Below are positions 7,075 to 15,649 of a DNA stretch of 64,000 nt, piece after piece. The notes under the pieces were generated by a model. It worked only from the letters and a program-made list of their open reading frames with translations. It made no database searches and was not told where the DNA came from. This stretch comes from Chloroflexota bacterium (GTDB lineage Bacteria; Chloroflexota; Dehalococcoidia; FW602-bin16): positions 36,558 through 100,557 of the forward strand of contig SCTZ01000179.1 of assembly GCA_004297765.1 (NCBI GenBank), read 5' to 3'. The first letter of the stretch is position 1, and every line of letters begins with the position of its first letter. The position numbers were made by a program, and so were the translations under genes.

Positions 7075-8475
7075 ATGGCTGTACTGACCGTACCGCGCCC
7101 TAAGAAGCTGACGCGGTGGGAACCGGAGGATCCCCACTTTTGGGAGAACACGGCGCGGCCGATCTCCTACCGAACGCTTGCGATCACGACGTTTGCGCTG
7201 ACGCTGTCGTTCGCGACCTGGTTCATGTGGAGTGCAGCCGTCGTCCACTTGAACAACGTCGGGTTCAAGCTCAGCGTGACGGAGAGCTTCTGGCTCGCCG
7301 CGATGCCCGGTCTGTCCGGTGCCACTCTGCGCTTCATCCATAGCTTTCTAATCCTACGGTTTGGCACGCGGACCGTGGTAACCCTGGGAACGGTCTCCAT
7401 GTTGATCCCCGCTGTTGGACTCGGCATGGCGGTTCAGAACCCGGCCACACCGTACTGGGTTCTGCTGGTCCTGGCGGCCTGCGCGGGTCTCGGCGGTGGC
7501 AACTTCGCGTCGTACATGTCCAGCACCAGCCTCTACTTTCCGCGCTCTCGCCAGGGGGTAGCTCTCGGCATCCAGGCCGGCATCGGGAACTTCGGCGTCA
7601 GCCTTGTGCAGTTCGCGATCCCCATTGTCATCACCATGTCCATGTTCAGCGGTCTGGGGGGTGAGGCGCAGTCCTGGACCAGCGGAGCGGTCAATAAGTC
7701 CATGTGGCTACAGAACGCCGGCTACGTTTGGATTGTGCCGGTCCTGCTCTCCACGGTGCTGTGTTACTTCGGACTGGTGAACCTGCCCATCCGACGCCCC
7801 ATCAAGCAGCAGTTCGTCATCTTTCGGCGCAAGCACACCTGGGTCATGTTGCTCCTATACATCATGACCTTCGGCTCCTTCTCCGGCTTTTCAGCCGCGT
7901 TCCCGCTGTTGATCAAGGAGTTGTTCGGGCAGCTACCCAACGCGCCTCAGCCACTGACCTACGCCTTTCTCGGTCCATTGATTGGCTCCCTGTCGCGTCC
8001 GCTGGCCGGGTGGATATCGGACAGAGTGGGCGGAGGACTGGTAACACTGGTCTCCAGCGTTGGGCTCTGCCTCGGAGCTATCGGCGTGACCTTTGCCACG
8101 GCGCCCCAGAGCGCGGCCGATTTTGCGCCGTTCCTGATCTGGATGTTGATCCTTTTCTGCGCCTCGGGCATCGGGAACGGCTCTACCTTCCAGCAGATTC
8201 CGTTCATCTTCCCTCCGGCGGAGGCAGGGCCGGTGCTCGGCTTCACGTCCATCGCGGCATACGGCTCGTTCGTCTTCCCGATCGTCTTCGGTTGGGCGCT
8301 GAGCACGTACGGCTCCCCGAATATCGCTTTCTACGCCTTCTTCGGGTTCTTCGCGGTCTGCACCCTCCTCAACTGGTGGTACTACACCCGCCAGGGCTGT
8401 GAGAAGCCGTGCAAGCCGGTTTCTGGCAAAGTTATCAGCATGCCTGTTGGCAAGGATCAGACGGCTCGGGCCTGA
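7075..8475 (+). CDS. narK: NarK-type nitrate/nitrite transporter, second copy
   Basis: A 466-residue nitrate/nitrite porter in tandem with the previous gene but clearly a different subtype. Signature GLGGGNFASYMSS lies at 138-150 and a second G-rich motif (QAGIGNFGVS) at 167-176. R86 (TLRFIHSF) and R308 (LSRPLAGWISDR) are the expected substrate arginines. Twelve hydrophobic segments are seen and no large insertion. The N-terminus is a 30-residue hydrophilic tail; the C-terminal tail contains a CEKPC pair. The ATG at 7075 follows GAGGAAAGG. Together the two NarK copies probably give both import (proton-coupled) and nitrate/nitrite exchange, though the sequence does not prove which is which. 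Confidence 0.9.
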   Translation: MAVLTVPRPKKLTRWEPEDPHFWENTARPISYRTLAITTFALTLSFATWFMWSAAVVHLNNVGFKLSVTESFWLAAMPGLSGATLRFIHSFLILRFGTRTVVTLGTVSMLIPAVGLGMAVQNPATPYWVLLVLAACAGLGGGNFASYMSSTSLYFPRSRQGVALGIQAGIGNFGVSLVQFAIPIVITMSMFSGLGGEAQSWTSGAVNKSMWLQNAGYVWIVPVLLSTVLCYFGLVNLPIRRPIKQQFVIFRRKHTWVMLLLYIMTFGSFSGFSAAFPLLIKELFGQLPNAPQPLTYAFLGPLIGSLSRPLAGWISDRVGGGLVTLVSSVGLCLGAIGVTFATAPQSAADFAPFLIWMLILFCASGIGNGSTFQQIPFIFPPAEAGPVLGFTSIAAYGSFVFPIVFGWALSTYGSPNIAFYAFFGFFAVCTLLNWWYYTRQGCEKPCKPVSGKVISMPVGKDQTARA

Positions 8476-8629
8476 TCACGACTGCTCGACCACGGAGGAC
8501 CTCTGCGCCGAGCCCCAGCCCGGCGTTCCCGGGATCGCGTCTGGGAGCGCCGAGCCCCAGCTCAGCGTGTTGTGGTCTTTGTAAGATAACATGGTACCTG
8601 AGCGGGCGCTATTCCCCCGCCACCCCCCA

Positions 8630-8649
8630 GGGCGCAATCAATTGCGCCC
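8630..8649. repeat. Short palindrome, GGGGCGC family
   Basis: GGGCGCAAT-CA-ATTGCGCCC followed by CTAC. It belongs with the palindrome at 50013-50040 and the inner arms of the element at 3578-3728. It lies between the convergent narK2 and the response regulator and may terminate both transcripts. Confidence 0.6.
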
Positions 8650-8699
8650 CTACTCAAGATGTACCTCGTTTATTCGTTCACGACCATTACACGCCGGGT

Positions 8700-9365
8700 T
8701 TATTGCTCGGGCCGCCGTCTGGCCATGTAGGCAGCGAGTTGTGAGCGACGACTCAAATGGAGTTTGGACAGGATATTGCTCACGTAGTTTTTGACCGTGC
8801 CTTCGCTGAGAAAAAGGATCTGAGAGATCTCACGGTTGGTTTGACCCTCTGCCACGAGCGTGAGGACCTTCTCCTCCTGCTCGGTTAACTCCGAGCCAGC
8901 CTGTCTTGCAGAGCCAGCGCCGGTAACGCGCATGCGCTCCAGCACCTTCTTCGTCACCACTGGATCGAGCAAAGATTCGCCCCGGGCCACGGCGTTGATG
9001 GCCTCGACCAGTGACTGGCTCTTGATCCGCTTGAGAATGTACCCCGCGGCTCCCGCCAGGATAGAGGCGAAGATAGCCTCGTCGTCCGCATAAGAAGTCA
9101 ACATGAGCACTTTGCAGTCAGGGTTCCGGCTACAGATCTCGCGGCAGGCCTCGATGCCACTTCCGTCCGGCAGACGAATATCCATGATGACAACGTCCGC
9201 TTTGGTTCGCGCTGCCTCCGCCACGGCTTCGGCCACCGAGCCTGCCTCCCCCACCACCTGGAAATTCCCTCGTCCATCCAGCAAGGACCGTAGGCCCACG
9301 CGGACAACGTCGTGGTCGTCCACAATCAAGATTCTCAGGCGTGTGCTCTCAGATGCTTCAGTCAT
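8700..9365 (-). CDS. NarL/LuxR-family response regulator
   Basis: A 221-residue two-domain regulator. Receiver domain 10-125 with the acidic pocket DD at 16-17, phospho-acceptor D62 (VVIMDIRLPDGSG) and the conserved K in ILKRI. The C-terminal LuxR-type helix-turn-helix (about 155-215) has the family motif TEQEEKVLTLVAEGQTNREI and GTVKNYVSNILSKL. The ATG at 9365 is taken because it overlaps the stop of the sensor kinase (TGATG), so both are co-translated. By position between nitrate transporters it is likely to act as a NarL/NreC-like regulator of the nar island, but its binding site is not identifiable here. Confidence 0.92.
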   Translation of the reverse strand: MTEASESTRLRILIVDDHDVVRVGLRSLLDGRGNFQVVGEAGSVAEAVAEAARTKADVVIMDIRLPDGSGIEACREICSRNPDCKVLMLTSYADDEAIFASILAGAAGYILKRIKSQSLVEAINAVARGESLLDPVVTKKVLERMRVTGAGSARQAGSELTEQEEKVLTLVAEGQTNREISQILFLSEGTVKNYVSNILSKLHLSRRSQLAAYMARRRPEQ

Positions 9366-10753
9366 CAGGCATGCTCCTCTGTGGCCATCACGGGAATGGA
9401 CAGCTCCAACTTGGTCCCCTTTTGGGGAGCGGCGTGCACGGACAGCACGCTGTGCATGGCCTTGGCTCGCTCGGCGATATTCCGCAGTCCGCGGCCATTC
9501 CCCACGACAGATGCGGGATGAAATCCAACGCCGTTGTCCTCGATGATCAGGCTCAAGCAATCATTGTGCCGAGTCAGACTGATTATAACCGAGGTGGCAT
9601 GGGCGTGCTTCAAGACGTTGCTCAGGGCTTCCCGCGCGATATGGAAGACATGAGCCACCTGGTCGGGCGGAAGGAGCCCGTCGACCTCGCCATCCGTGGA
9701 GACGTCCACGTCGATGAGGGAGTTGACACGGAACTCCCTGGCCAGGCTGGCCAGTCCCTGGCAAAGACTTTGTCCTTGGATCCCCTGCGGCTCCAGACCA
9801 AAAATATAGTTGCGGACATCCCAGATGACGCCGTTGAGACCCTCGATGGACCGTGTGACGCGTTCGGATGCTTCGTCCGTACAGCACCCGGCACGATCCA
9901 GGACATGCTCCAGGTTGAGCCCGATAGCGTACAACGATTGGATGATCCCATCGTGCAAATCCTGCGCGATGCGCTCGCGTTCCTCCAGCACAGCCAACGC
10001 CTGCTCCTGCTCGTAGAGGCGCGCGTTCTCGATGGCGATGGCCGCCTGTGCTGCCAACATGACGATCGCATCCTCATCCTGTTGGGTAAACTCCTCCCCG
10101 CCATGCTTATCAGTCAGGTACAGGTTACCGATGACCACGTTGCGAGAAACGATGGGCACCCCGAGAAAGGTTTTCATTTGCGGATGATGCGGCGGGTAAC
10201 CCACCGAGCTAGCATGCTTGCGGATATCCGCGACGCGCAATGGCTTGCCCAGACGGCGGACCTCCCCCACGACACCACGCCCCTCTGGCAGGCGACCGAT
10301 GCGCTCGCGCGTCTCTTGATCGATGCCCCGGTTGAGGAAACGCCCGACATACCCCTCGCCGTCGAGCACTTTCAATGCACAGTACTGCGCACCCACCAGG
10401 TCCCGGCTGAGATCCACCACTTTTTGCAGCACTGTCTCGAGGTCCAGCTCGGCCGTCAGCGCTGTTCCCGCCTCGTGCAGAGCACGCAACTGCTGCGCCT
10501 GGCGTTGACCCTCACGGTAAAGCTCGGACAGCTTGCGGTTCTGCTCGACGATCTCCCGCTGCATGCGCTCAACGAGTCGAAACACGATCTCCGAGAAGAC
10601 CAGCACGCCCAGGAGCAGCCCGACATAAGTAAGGACGAAGCCGACCAGGGTGTGGAGATAGGCTGGGAGAATAAAGTGTCGGACGTAGTCCAGCCAGGCC
10701 AGAACGGCGATGGGAAGTATTGCAGCTAGCCACCGCAGCTTTCGAAGGCTCAT
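9365..10753 (-). CDS. Membrane-anchored GAF sensor histidine kinase (HisKA_3)
   Basis: A 462-residue kinase partner of the regulator just downstream. Two hydrophobic helices (about 8-55) with a very short external loop are followed by a coiled-coil linker, a GAF domain (about 85-250), a HisKA_3 dimerisation segment with phospho-acceptor H267 (ERERIAQDLHDGIIQSL) and a HATPase domain (AREALSNVLKHA, DNGVGF, GRGLRNIAERA). Unlike NarX it has no periplasmic nitrate-binding domain, and unlike NreB no N-terminal cysteine cluster, so the signal is probably sensed in the GAF domain. The ATG at 10753 follows GAGGAGCAC. The role in nitrate or redox sensing is inferred from context. Confidence 0.9.
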   Translation of the reverse strand: MSLRKLRWLAAILPIAVLAWLDYVRHFILPAYLHTLVGFVLTYVGLLLGVLVFSEIVFRLVERMQREIVEQNRKLSELYREGQRQAQQLRALHEAGTALTAELDLETVLQKVVDLSRDLVGAQYCALKVLDGEGYVGRFLNRGIDQETRERIGRLPEGRGVVGEVRRLGKPLRVADIRKHASSVGYPPHHPQMKTFLGVPIVSRNVVIGNLYLTDKHGGEEFTQQDEDAIVMLAAQAAIAIENARLYEQEQALAVLEERERIAQDLHDGIIQSLYAIGLNLEHVLDRAGCCTDEASERVTRSIEGLNGVIWDVRNYIFGLEPQGIQGQSLCQGLASLAREFRVNSLIDVDVSTDGEVDGLLPPDQVAHVFHIAREALSNVLKHAHATSVIISLTRHNDCLSLIIEDNGVGFHPASVVGNGRGLRNIAERAKAMHSVLSVHAAPQKGTKLELSIPVMATEEHA

Positions 10754-11005
10754 GTGCTCCTCAGAGAATTGCGGCGAGCACGACACCGGCAGGCTCGGCG
10801 AGGGCCATGCGGGACGTTTTTTCAACCGCTGACGATTCCTTCGAGCGTCCGTGACTTGCTGGGCCAAGGATCTCGGAGGACAGAACAAGGAATGTTATGG
10901 TATCGAACAATGAAAGCATACGTTAGGTCCACGGAGAAGTCAATGTATCTCTCCATCAAGCCAACGGGGGACCATCTTGGCCATTCCTGAGGAACCTACC
11001 CGTAT

Positions 11006-11034
11006 TTGACAACTTTAGCCGTGGACTCTAATAT
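11006..11034 (+). promoter_or_regulatory. Consensus-type sigma-70 promoter
   Basis: TTGACA (11006-11011), 17-bp spacer, TAATAT (11029-11034). It points toward the TDT gene at 11399, giving a leader of about 360 nt that carries the repeats at 11069-11304. Confidence 0.65.
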
Positions 11035-11068
11035 TACAAGGTCACGTCCTGTCTGAGCACTTTTTCTG

Positions 11069-11304
11069 TGTCATTCTGACTCGCCTCGGGCGAGTTAGAA
11101 TCCGCACCCTCTGCCGCGCGAATGACGAGGAGCGCGGATTCATGGGTAGTCGGCCATTCTAGCCAGACCTCTTGATGTCACCCTGAGCCACTCGCCAGAG
11201 GCGACCCTGTCGGCGGCGAATCGTCTGAGGTGACAGCGAAGGGTCTCCTCGTTGTTCGTGCCGAGGCTGTGGGGGGAGATTCTTCGCTGCGGCTCAGAAT
11301 GACA
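11069..11304. repeat. REP-like cluster, GTCATTCTGA type
   Basis: Several partly inverted copies of TGTCATTCTGA and GCGAAGAATCTC-like words (for example 11069-11080 and, inverted, 11277-11304), with CGCGAATGACGAG and TGTCACCCTGAGC variants between. They occupy most of the 645-bp gap 10754-11398; no gene is seen there. Confidence 0.6.
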
Positions 11305-11398
11305 ACCGAACGGCCTTGGCTGAGAACGACGCGTATCAGTCCGTCGAATGTGTATTAGTCGGTAGCGTGACGAACCACAGCAATCGGGAGGAAGCGGA

Positions 11399-12478
<1,080 letters not shown>

Positions 12479-12519
12479 ACGAGCTCCAACGCGCCACATT
12501 TTACTGGAGGAACAACGTA

Positions 12520-13641
12520 ATGGCAGACAAACCCTATAAGGTGGCGGCACTGGTGGAGACCATTGCAGAAGCCAGCGAAGCGGCCGAGAAGAAATGCATG
12601 CTCGGCTTCGGCCAGATCATGGCTCTGGGCGTCATCGCTGCGGGTTACCTGGCCCTCGCTACCACCCTCTCCATCGCCGTGGGCGCGGGCATCGAGCTGC
12701 CTGGAGTTCAGAAGCTGGTCATGGGAGCAGTCTTTCCGGTCGGTCTGATCGCCGTTCTCATGGCTGTCTCGGAGCTATCCACCGGCAATTACCTAACCGC
12801 GCCGCTAGGCGCCATGATGGCACGCATCGGATGGCGACATACTTTCTATGTTTGGGCAGGAAGCTACGCGGGCAACTTTCTCGGAGCTTTCATCATGGCC
12901 GCGATCATCATACACGGCGCCCATATCTTCGTGGGTCCCATGTGGGGTGAGCAGTGGGTAGCCCTCCTAAAGAAGTATGTGACAGTCAAGGCGCACCTCG
13001 CACCCATGGAGGCATTCTGGCGCGGTGTGCTGTGCATCTGGCTGGTGGATCTGGCCGTGTGGCAGGCCTATCGCGTGAAGGATACCACCTCCAAGTTCCT
13101 GCTCATCTGGTTCCCGACCTTCGCCTTCTTCACCCTGGGACTCGAGCACAGCGTGGTCAACATGTTTATCTTCCCCGCCGCTATCTTCGCGGGCGCAGAC
13201 ATAACATGGAGCGATTTCATGCTTCATAACCTGACTCCCGTAGTGATGGGGAACATCGTGGGCGGCGTCTTCATCGTGGGAATGCTGTACTGGTACTCGG
13301 CTGGTCTGCCCGTGGAGAAGCCGATAGCTCGCCTGGGTTCATTGGTAGGCGGACATGGCGGTAGTAACGTGGAGATGGGGAATTACAGGTTGCTGGGATT
13401 GCACATTGGGCGGGGTGTGTTGGCAGTCGCCATCGCCGTGGCTTTACTCCCCGGCGTGGGGGCGGGATTATCCGTGCTTCTGCCAGCGGAAGCAGGCATC
13501 GTCGTGCCCCTGATGGTGATCGTGTACCTGACCACCCTGGCCTACGTGCTTTCGCTGGTGTTCCGCAAGCCACCCAAGCCGACGCCGCAGCTAAACACGG
13601 GGCCGGAACCCCAGCACCGAGACTTGAGCATGGTCTCGTAA
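12520..13641 (+). CDS. Formate/nitrite transporter (FNT) family channel with extended C-terminus
   Basis: A 373-residue FNT channel (FocA/NirC family). Family motifs are clear: LSTGNYLTAPLGAMMAR and LGLEHSVVNMFIFPAAI, the latter holding the central histidine of the pore. After the usual six-helix core (about 285 residues) there is an extra region with two further hydrophobic segments (GRGVLAVAIAVALL, VVPLMVIVYLTTLAYVL) and a Pro-rich cytoplasmic tail; ordinary FNT proteins end before this. The ATG at 12520 follows TGGAGGAACAACGTA. In a nitrate/nitrite island it most probably moves nitrite, with formate as an alternative given the Hyf-like operon 5 kb downstream. Confidence 0.88.
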   Translation: MADKPYKVAALVETIAEASEAAEKKCMLGFGQIMALGVIAAGYLALATTLSIAVGAGIELPGVQKLVMGAVFPVGLIAVLMAVSELSTGNYLTAPLGAMMARIGWRHTFYVWAGSYAGNFLGAFIMAAIIIHGAHIFVGPMWGEQWVALLKKYVTVKAHLAPMEAFWRGVLCIWLVDLAVWQAYRVKDTTSKFLLIWFPTFAFFTLGLEHSVVNMFIFPAAIFAGADITWSDFMLHNLTPVVMGNIVGGVFIVGMLYWYSAGLPVEKPIARLGSLVGGHGGSNVEMGNYRLLGLHIGRGVLAVAIAVALLPGVGAGLSVLLPAEAGIVVPLMVIVYLTTLAYVLSLVFRKPPKPTPQLNTGPEPQHRDLSMVS

Positions 13642-13646
13642 GTGTG

Positions 13647-13998
13647 TCGTTCCTCAAGTACAGCGAGCGTGCGGCGCTATTCCCTCTCCCTTGCGCACAA
13701 GGGAGAGGGTCAGGGTGAGGGTTCAGCCCCTGACGCCGATGGATCGCCGTCCCGGACCAATGAAGACCCGGGGGACCCTCACCCTCGCCCTCTCCCTTTG
13801 CGAAGGGAGAGAGAATCGTACGTCAGCTATCCCGATATCATCGTAACCAAAGCCTATACACTACTTGAGGAACGGCGCATTAAGGGCGCCGTTCCTCAAG
13901 TCAGCACCACACTGCGGAGACGGCGCAGTCGGACCGCCGCGGTCGCCTGAGGCGACCGCGGCGGTCTTTTCCGACAGGATGCCTCACTTGAGGAACGA
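13647..13998. repeat. Nested repeat block bounded by 12-bp inverted repeats
   Basis: TCGTTCCTCAAG (13647-13658) and its complement (13987-13998) enclose 352 bp. Inside lie a CCCTCTCCCTT-type element (13680-13814), a 15-bp perfect hairpin with the same GAGGAACG arms (13864-13878 / 13886-13900), and a GC-rich palindrome copy (13921-14003). No gene is seen in 13642-14143. Confidence 0.7.
13680..13814. repeat. CCCTCTCCCTT element, copy 1 of 3
   Basis: Ends are inverted CCCTCTCCCTT / AAGGGAGAG hairpins; the centre contains GGTTCAGCCCCTGACGCC and GGGGGACCCTCACCCT, words shared with the copies at 56319 and 59201. Confidence 0.7.
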
Positions 13999-14003
13999 CG
14001 CAT
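13921..14003. repeat. GC-rich palindromic repeat, copy 1 of 2
   Basis: Contains GGTCGCCTGAGGCGACC within CCGCGG arms, then TCCGACAGGATGCC and AACGACGCATT. The second copy is at 41242-41339. Confidence 0.75.
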
Positions 14004-14040
14004 TAAGCGAGGCTTGGTCATAATGGTGTGACGATGCTGC

Positions 14041-14109
14041 CTGGTAGCGCGGGTGTCTCGCCTGCCGGTCCGCCAGGCGCACGTGCAGGCGAGACGCCCG
14101 CGCTACCAG
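14041..14109. repeat. CTGGTAGCGCGGG inverted repeat, copy 1 of 3
   Basis: CTGGTAGCGCGGG at the left and CCCGCGCTACCAG at the right, 69 bp in all. Related copies, with CTGGGAGCGCGGGCGTC ends, are at 25193-25253 and 58942-59003. Confidence 0.75.
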
Positions 14110-14143
14110 AAGGCGCTCTCTCAGAATTGTGACCAGGTCTCAA

Positions 14144-14374
14144 TTAAGCGGCCACGTCGACCACAATCGCTCTCAGTGGTTCCTTCTCCTCAGGCACGGG
14201 CTCGCCATGCGCTTCTAAACTTTCGATATATCCGGCGATGGCTTCTTTGGCGCGCTCAATACAGTCATCAACCGTCTCGCCTTGTGTCACACAACCAGGC
14301 AAAGCATGGATGATCACCGTATAGCCACCCTCTTCCGCGTCGGCCTCCAGAATAATTGTGTATCTACGCAGCAC
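14144..14374 (-). CDS. HicB-family antitoxin-like protein (orphan)
   Basis: A 76-residue protein with the partial RNase-H fold pattern of HicB/UPF0150: YTIILEADAEEGGYTVIIHALPGC, then TQGETVDDCIERAKEAI. It begins with GTG at 14374, preceded by GAGGTGAAAC. HicB antitoxins normally pair with a small HicA toxin, but no HicA gene lies next to it on either side, so it is either a solitary regulator or a relic of a lost pair. It is flanked by repeats, which fits a rearranged site. Confidence 0.8.
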   Translation of the reverse strand: MLRRYTIILEADAEEGGYTVIIHALPGCVTQGETVDDCIERAKEAIAGYIESLEAHGEPVPEEKEPLRAIVVDVAA

Positions 14375-14488
14375 GTTTCACCTCGAAACTCACCTTTCCT
14401 CTTAGCATGGTTTCTGCAGTACAAATCACAACAGTATCAATTTTGCGTCCATTATCGCTCCATCGATAGACTAGATTCGAGGCTTACC

Positions 14489-15595
14489 ATGCGACCTCTA
14501 CCGCGCGCTAAGACAACGACGACACGCTTGCCGGGCGGTCGTGTCATTCGGCTCGTCAGGGACGTAGAGCGGCCGGCCGCTAGCATCACCTTCGAGTGGA
14601 CGTACATCCTCCTCTCGTGCTGGATGATCTTCGGCTCTTATCTAGACGGCTGGGCCCATACCCATATCCCGCAACTGGAGACCTTCTTCACACCCTGGCA
14701 TGCCGTCCTCTACTCAGGCTTCCTGGCCGTGTCCGCGTTCACCGTGGGCGCGCTCGTCCGCAATCACTGGCAGGGGTACCATTGGAAACAAGCACTCCCA
14801 GCCGGCTACCAGCTATCGCTGCTGGGCGTCGTGATCTTCCTGGTGGGCGGTATAGGGGATCTGATCTGGCACACCCTCTTCGGCATCGAGGCCGACGTGG
14901 ACGCCCTGCTCAGCCCTACTCACCTGGTCCTGGCCCTGGGAGCCGCCCTGATCGTGACGGGCCCTCTACGCGCTGGCCGACTGCGCGTGGCCGTTGGTGC
15001 TCGGCAAGATTGGGTCGAACAACTCCCCGCGGTCATCTCGCTGGCCCTCTTGCTGTCGGTGCTCACCTTCTTCACCCAGTACGCGCATCCGTGGGTGAAC
15101 CCGCTGGCCGCGAGTCAGTATAGCCCCTCCACGGAGGACGAGACGTTCTACCGCCAGGCTCTGGGAGTCGCCAGTATTCTGCTTCAGACGGGAATCCTAA
15201 TGGGGTTAGTCTTGCTCGCCTTGCGGCGCGCGGTGTTGCCAGCGGGGTCTCTGACGCTTGTCTTCACGATCAACGGGCTCTTGCTGGGACTGATGCGCGG
15301 TCAGCACCAGATGATCCCCGTCGCCATCGCGGCCGGTCTAGCGGCGGATGGACTGTTATTGCTGCTGAGGCCGTCCATCGAACGCTCTGCTCAACTGCGG
15401 CTCTTCGCCTTCGGGGTTCCGCTGATCCTCTACGCCCTGTACTTTCTGACGCTGCAGCTTACGGGAGGCATCTGGTGGTCGGTGCACATGTGGACCGGAG
15501 CGATCGTGCTGGCGGGCATAACGGGTTGGCTCGCCAGCTACCTGGTCGTGTCTCCGGCGACTCAGCCGGTCGCAGACAGCGCACGAAGCGGATAA
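14489..15595 (+). CDS. Multi-pass membrane protein of unknown function
   Basis: A 368-residue protein with a basic N-terminal tail (about 35 residues) and eight to ten hydrophobic helices. Several helices contain conserved-looking polar residues at helix ends: DGWAHTHIP, PWHAVLYSG, GDLIWHTLFGIEADVD, SPTHLVLALG, RGQHQMIPV. These histidines could bind a metal or heme, but I cannot place the protein in a named family. The ATG at 14489 is the first start after a run without ribosome sites; no clear Shine-Dalgarno sequence is seen, so the start is uncertain. It lies alone between HicB and the convergent oxidoreductase. Confidence 0.7.
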   Translation: MRPLPRAKTTTTRLPGGRVIRLVRDVERPAASITFEWTYILLSCWMIFGSYLDGWAHTHIPQLETFFTPWHAVLYSGFLAVSAFTVGALVRNHWQGYHWKQALPAGYQLSLLGVVIFLVGGIGDLIWHTLFGIEADVDALLSPTHLVLALGAALIVTGPLRAGRLRVAVGARQDWVEQLPAVISLALLLSVLTFFTQYAHPWVNPLAASQYSPSTEDETFYRQALGVASILLQTGILMGLVLLALRRAVLPAGSLTLVFTINGLLLGLMRGQHQMIPVAIAAGLAADGLLLLLRPSIERSAQLRLFAFGVPLILYALYFLTLQLTGGIWWSVHMWTGAIVLAGITGWLASYLVVSPATQPVADSARSG

Positions 15596-15649
15596 GCGAC
15601 ACGGCGCGACCGCCCTACCTCCCGCCCCAGCGTCTCATATCGCAGCCGC

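Noticed and set aside
5569..8402. Long frames in other phases over the narK genes (for example 6160-7071 and 7704-8402)
   Set aside because: Arg/Pro-rich translations without motifs; they are shadows of GC-rich codons in the real transporters.
9341..10729. 462-codon plus-strand frame opposite the sensor kinase
   Set aside because: Antisense to a kinase with complete HisKA_3 and ATPase motifs; no family resemblance.
11069..11304. CRISPR-like array before the second TDT gene
   Set aside because: Copies are divergent, in both orientations and irregularly spaced; REP-type repeats fit better.
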